DNA of 64,000 bases from Ardenticatenaceae bacterium (lineage in GTDB: Bacteria; Chloroflexota; Anaerolineae; Promineifilales; Promineifilaceae): the NCBI GenBank assembly GCA_020634415.1, contig JACKBT010000001.1, forward strand, positions 1 through 64,000, written 5' to 3'. The notes beneath the pieces are model-generated. The model was not told where the DNA came from. It ran no database searches and worked only from the letters and a program-made list of their open reading frames with translations. The position numbers and the translations under genes were made by a program. Every line of letters begins with the position of its first letter. The stretch's first letter is position 1. Positions 61,709 to 64,000 of the stretch are shown here, one piece after another.

Positions 61709-62434
61709 ATGGAAATGACATCTTCTTCGCCCACTGTTTTACACGCAGACCAGGAACACAATCGGCTGCGCATGGTTGTTCTCCTCCTCATCATCGTCGG
61801 CGTTTACATCGGTTATTGGGTGATGCGTTGGCTGTTTGCGTTGGCGGATAATACGGCCGATTACATCTACGTTCTCTCTTGTGCTGGTGGTTTGCCCATT
61901 GGGCTGGGGCTGTCGTGGCTGGTTGAGGAAGGGCTGAAACGCATCTGGCCCAGCGGCAACAAGCTGGCCTTGAATGAAACCAGTCTGGAGTTACAAACCC
62001 GTGAGGGTGAAACTCAGACCGTTGAATGGAATCATCATTTTGTGATAACGAATTGGCATTTTCAGTTAACGGGCTATATGCGGGGGGGGCGTGAGCGACG
62101 GGTGCAGAAGAATTGGCTCTGTTTAGCCAGCCAGGTGCGGCAGGAAGAGGCACGGGTGATTGTGTATACGTATCTTGCGCCTAAGAAAGCGGCCGTGTGG
62201 CTGGCAGATGACAAAAGCGAAACAGCCTTTCACGAAATCAAAGCCAGCGACATCTACAGCAACACCCTGCGTGACCGCTTTCTGGCCCCCGCCCGCCCCG
62301 ATATTCCCAAGCAGGTGCTGGCGGGCAAAGATGGCAGCTATTGGCTGGCCGAACGCCGCCGTTGGAAGGATGGCGTGGAATTAACGCCCCAAGATTTTGC
62401 GACGTTTATGGAGTATATAAAACGTAAGGCGTAA
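61709..62434 (+). CDS. Two-helix membrane protein of unknown function
   Basis: A 241-residue protein. Two membrane helices (MVVLLLIIVGVYIGYWVMRW and YIYVLSCAGGLPIGLGLSWL) are followed by a soluble PH-like or all-beta domain (NKLALNETSLELQTREGETQ, then VEWNHHFVITNWHFQLTGYM) and a helical tail ending DFATFMEYIKRKA. I do not recognise a family; the helix pair plus bPH-like layout is only a resemblance. The ATG at 61709 is the first methionine after the divergent spacer. The stop lies in an acgtaaggcgtaaa word repeat. It precedes the acyl-CoA dehydrogenase gene by 37 bases, which may share its transcript. Confidence 0.65.
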   Translation: MEMTSSSPTVLHADQEHNRLRMVVLLLIIVGVYIGYWVMRWLFALADNTADYIYVLSCAGGLPIGLGLSWLVEEGLKRIWPSGNKLALNETSLELQTREGETQTVEWNHHFVITNWHFQLTGYMRGGRERRVQKNWLCLASQVRQEEARVIVYTYLAPKKAAVWLADDKSETAFHEIKASDIYSNTLRDRFLAPARPDIPKQVLAGKDGSYWLAERRRWKDGVELTPQDFATFMEYIKRKA

Positions 62435-62466
62435 AGAGTCATTTACGTTTTACGTTTCACGGAGAT
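62420..62466. repeat. Iterated-word inverted repeat (acgtaaggcgtaaa/tttacgttttacg)
   Basis: aaaacgtaaggcgtaaagag is followed by tcatttacgttttacgtttc. The forward word supplies the TAA stop of the upstream gene. The same word family occurs at 6601-6625, 7888-7935 and 46838-46875. Confidence 0.6.
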
Positions 62467-62471
62467 TTCCC

Positions 62472-63635
62472 ATGTTTGATTTCATCACTGAAGAACATAA
62501 AATGATTCAAGAAGCCGCCCGCGACTTCGCCCAAAGTGCCATTGCCCCTATTGCCGCCCATCATGATGAGACGGGTGAATTTCCTATTAACACGGTGCGC
62601 CAGATGGGGCAGTTGGGTTTTATGGGCATTGAAGTGCCTGAAGAGTATGGTGGGGCAGGTATGGATACGCTGGCGTATTCGCTGGCCTTGACCGAAATCT
62701 GCAAGGCTGATGCCAGCCATGGCACGATTATGTCGGTGAATAATTCGCTCTTTTGTCATGGCCTGATGAAGTATGGCACGGAGGCGCAGCGGCAGAAGTA
62801 TCTGGTGCCGGTAGCCAGCGGTGAGAAATTGGGGGCTTACAGCCTGACGGAGCCGATGAGTGGCAGTGATGCGGGGACGATGGCCAGCCGGGCGGTGTTG
62901 AACCCGGCCGGGACCCACTACATCATCAACGGCCGCAAATCCTGGGTCACCTCGGCCCCCTATGCCGATATCATTGTACTGTTTACCATGACCCAGCCGG
63001 AGAAGAAGCACCGCGGCGTGACCGCTTTCATTGTTGAGACGGACAAACCGGGCTTCAGCCGGGGCAAGACGGAGCCAAAGCTGGGCATCCGGGCCAGCGC
63101 GACCAGCGAGATCATGTTTGATAATTACGAGTGCCCGGTGGAGAACCGGCTGGGCGAGGAGGGGGATGGCTTTAAGATTGCCATGAGCGTGCTAGACGCC
63201 GGCCGTATTGGTATCGCCTCGCAGGCGTTGGGCATTGCGACGGCGGCACTGGAGGCCAGTGTGAGTTATGCACGGGAGCGCGAGGCGTTTGGGCAAAAGA
63301 TTGGCCAGTTCCAGATGATTCAGCAGAAGCTGGCGGATATGAAATGCCGTGTGGAAGCCAGCCGTTTGCTTATTTACCAGGCGTGTGCGGCGAAGAAGGC
63401 CGCCAAAGAGACCGGTGCGCGTTATTCATTGGAAGCGAGTATGGCGAAATTATACGCCAGTGAAACGGCGATGTGGGTGACGACGCAGGCGATTCAGATT
63501 CATGGGGGTATGGGTTACAGCAAGGAGATGCCGCTGGAACGTTATTTCCGTGATGCCAAGATTACGGAGATTTACGAAGGCACGAGTGAGATTCAGCGGA
63601 TGGTAATTGCGCGGCAGTTGACAGGTTTGCGCTGA
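62472..63635 (+). CDS. Acyl-CoA dehydrogenase (short-chain/butyryl-CoA type)
   Basis: A 387-residue flavoprotein of normal length. It oxidises acyl-CoA to enoyl-CoA, passing electrons to an electron-transfer flavoprotein. Family signatures are GIEVPEEYGGAGMDTLAYSL, GAYSLTEPMSGSDAGTMASR (FAD site), YADIIVLFTMT, REREAFGQKIGQFQMIQQKL, QAIQIHGGMGYSKEMPLERY and YFRDAKITEIYEGTSEIQRM. The catalytic base is the glutamate in YEGTSEIQ (about residue 369), placed as in short- and medium-chain enzymes. No Bcd/Etf genes are adjacent, so whether it works in beta-oxidation or butyrate formation is open. The ATG at 62472 follows GGAG. This gene lacks the ACGGCCGT motif common elsewhere. Confidence 0.95.
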   Translation: MFDFITEEHKMIQEAARDFAQSAIAPIAAHHDETGEFPINTVRQMGQLGFMGIEVPEEYGGAGMDTLAYSLALTEICKADASHGTIMSVNNSLFCHGLMKYGTEAQRQKYLVPVASGEKLGAYSLTEPMSGSDAGTMASRAVLNPAGTHYIINGRKSWVTSAPYADIIVLFTMTQPEKKHRGVTAFIVETDKPGFSRGKTEPKLGIRASATSEIMFDNYECPVENRLGEEGDGFKIAMSVLDAGRIGIASQALGIATAALEASVSYAREREAFGQKIGQFQMIQQKLADMKCRVEASRLLIYQACAAKKAAKETGARYSLEASMAKLYASETAMWVTTQAIQIHGGMGYSKEMPLERYFRDAKITEIYEGTSEIQRMVIARQLTGLR

Positions 63636-63645
63636 TTGTCTGTTT

Positions 63646-63678
63646 AGATGGGGTCAATCTTGCAGATTGACCCCATCT
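63646..63678 (+). terminator. Strong hairpin terminator
   Basis: AGATGGGGTCAATCT at 63646-63660, loop tgc, AGATTGACCCCATCT at 63664-63678, then ttact. It is a perfect 15-bp stem 10 bases after the acyl-CoA dehydrogenase stop. Confidence 0.8.
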
Positions 63679-63685
63679 TTACTCT

Positions 63686-63720
63686 AAACGCCCTTCAATA
63701 GAGGAGGGCGTTTTTGTTTT
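63686..63720. terminator. Second terminator between convergent genes
   Basis: AAACGCCCTTC, loop aatagagg, AGGGCGTTT, followed by TTGTTTTT on the plus strand. The minus-strand side has an A-rich start too, so it can serve both the acyl-CoA dehydrogenase and the YggT gene. Confidence 0.75.
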
Positions 63721-63729
63721 TAGGGGGAA

Positions 63730-63984
63730 CTATCTTAGAAATCTTTGCAGAATCGCCAGGATGAAGAGAACGATCATGGGGCTAAAGTCTAAGCCGCCAG
63801 AGGGAGGAATGACACGACGGATGGGTTCGAGAATGGGTTCGGTGATTTGGTAGACGAAGCGCATGATGGGGCCCCAGGTGGAATCGTAGGGGCTGATGCG
63901 GGCAAAGCTAAAAATCATGCGGGCGATGAAGAGGATAAAGAGGGCGTAGGATATGTAACCAATGATGATGCTTAGTAAACTCAT
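63730..63984 (-). CDS. YggT-family membrane protein
   Basis: An 84-residue protein with two membrane helices (LSIIIGYISYALFILFIARM and a C-terminal MIVLFILAILQRFL). The short loop carries the YggT pattern ISPYDSTWGPIMRFVYQITE, then PILEPIRRVIPPSGGLDFSP. The family is conserved in bacteria and chloroplasts and linked to membrane organisation, division or osmotic tolerance; its biochemical role is unsettled. The ATG at 63984 follows AAAGGA. It converges on the acyl-CoA dehydrogenase gene across two terminators. The upstream neighbour lies outside the window. Confidence 0.92.
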   Translation of the reverse strand: MSLLSIIIGYISYALFILFIARMIFSFARISPYDSTWGPIMRFVYQITEPILEPIRRVIPPSGGLDFSPMIVLFILAILQRFLR

Positions 63985-64000
63985 TATATTCCTTTGTGTT

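Overview
The window looks like a chromosomal segment of a Chloroflexota bacterium, probably Anaerolineae-like. The basis is the gene set: a one-polypeptide pyruvate:ferredoxin oxidoreductase, F420 biosynthesis (CofE), paired MoxR/DUF58 operons, lamin-tail and CotH proteins, and several lipoproteins with Thr/Pro-rich linkers. There is no rRNA, tRNA or ribosomal protein gene, so phylum level is the limit. Base composition is moderately GC-rich, apart from AT-richer islands near 25.0-26.2 kb and 52.4-53.5 kb.

Layout. 0-4 kb: 3'-truncated nifJ behind a dihydroorotate dehydrogenase-like gene (minus). 4.2-10.8 kb: a Ser/Thr kinase with a second degenerate kinase domain and lamin tail (minus), divergent from a partner-switching operon (STAS, RsbW-like kinase, STAS, GAF-SpoIIE phosphatase). 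10.9-17.6 kb: a small-protein/HNH pair, DUF2200, moeA, an ASKHA-like protein, ligA and a Coa1-like protein. 17.8-21.7 kb: MoxR-DUF58-DUF4129. 22-24.6 kb: ftcD and an M23 peptidase. 24.7-26.2 kb: an orphan Rhs tip with a candidate membrane immunity gene. 26.4-32.5 kb: an FG-GAP protein, then about 4.5 kb of frameshifted genes (ADP-ribosylglycohydrolase, panB, panC) that are either pseudogenes or unpolished sequence. 32.5-37.9 kb: a giant beta-helix plus tandem-repeat surface protein. 38-49 kb: a PBP, an HD protein, a cation/proton antiporter, a GPH transporter, a glycoside hydrolase-like lipoprotein, cofE and a GT-C glycosyltransferase. 49-56 kb: an ECF sigma/anti-sigma pair, an AT-rich lipoprotein island, a BrnT-type toxin-antitoxin pair and a secreted protein. 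56-64 kb: MoxR-DUF58-CotH operon, hydrolase, acyl-CoA dehydrogenase and YggT.

Two genome-scale signals cut across genes. First, the palindrome ACGGCCGT, usually AACGGCCGTT, occurs about 100 times by hand count in all reading frames and in spacers, against one or two expected by composition. It resembles in style the HIP1 palindrome of cyanobacteria. Second, many short spacers are built from an iterated 6-10 base word followed by its inverted repeat. The word differs from spacer to spacer, and it repeatedly supplies the stop codon of the upstream gene. Related words appear inside moeA, the GT-C gene and the M23 N-terminus. The strongest local candidates for new biology are these word hairpins, the Rhs tip/immunity pair, the kinase-pseudokinase-lamin-tail receptor and the 17-repeat surface protein.
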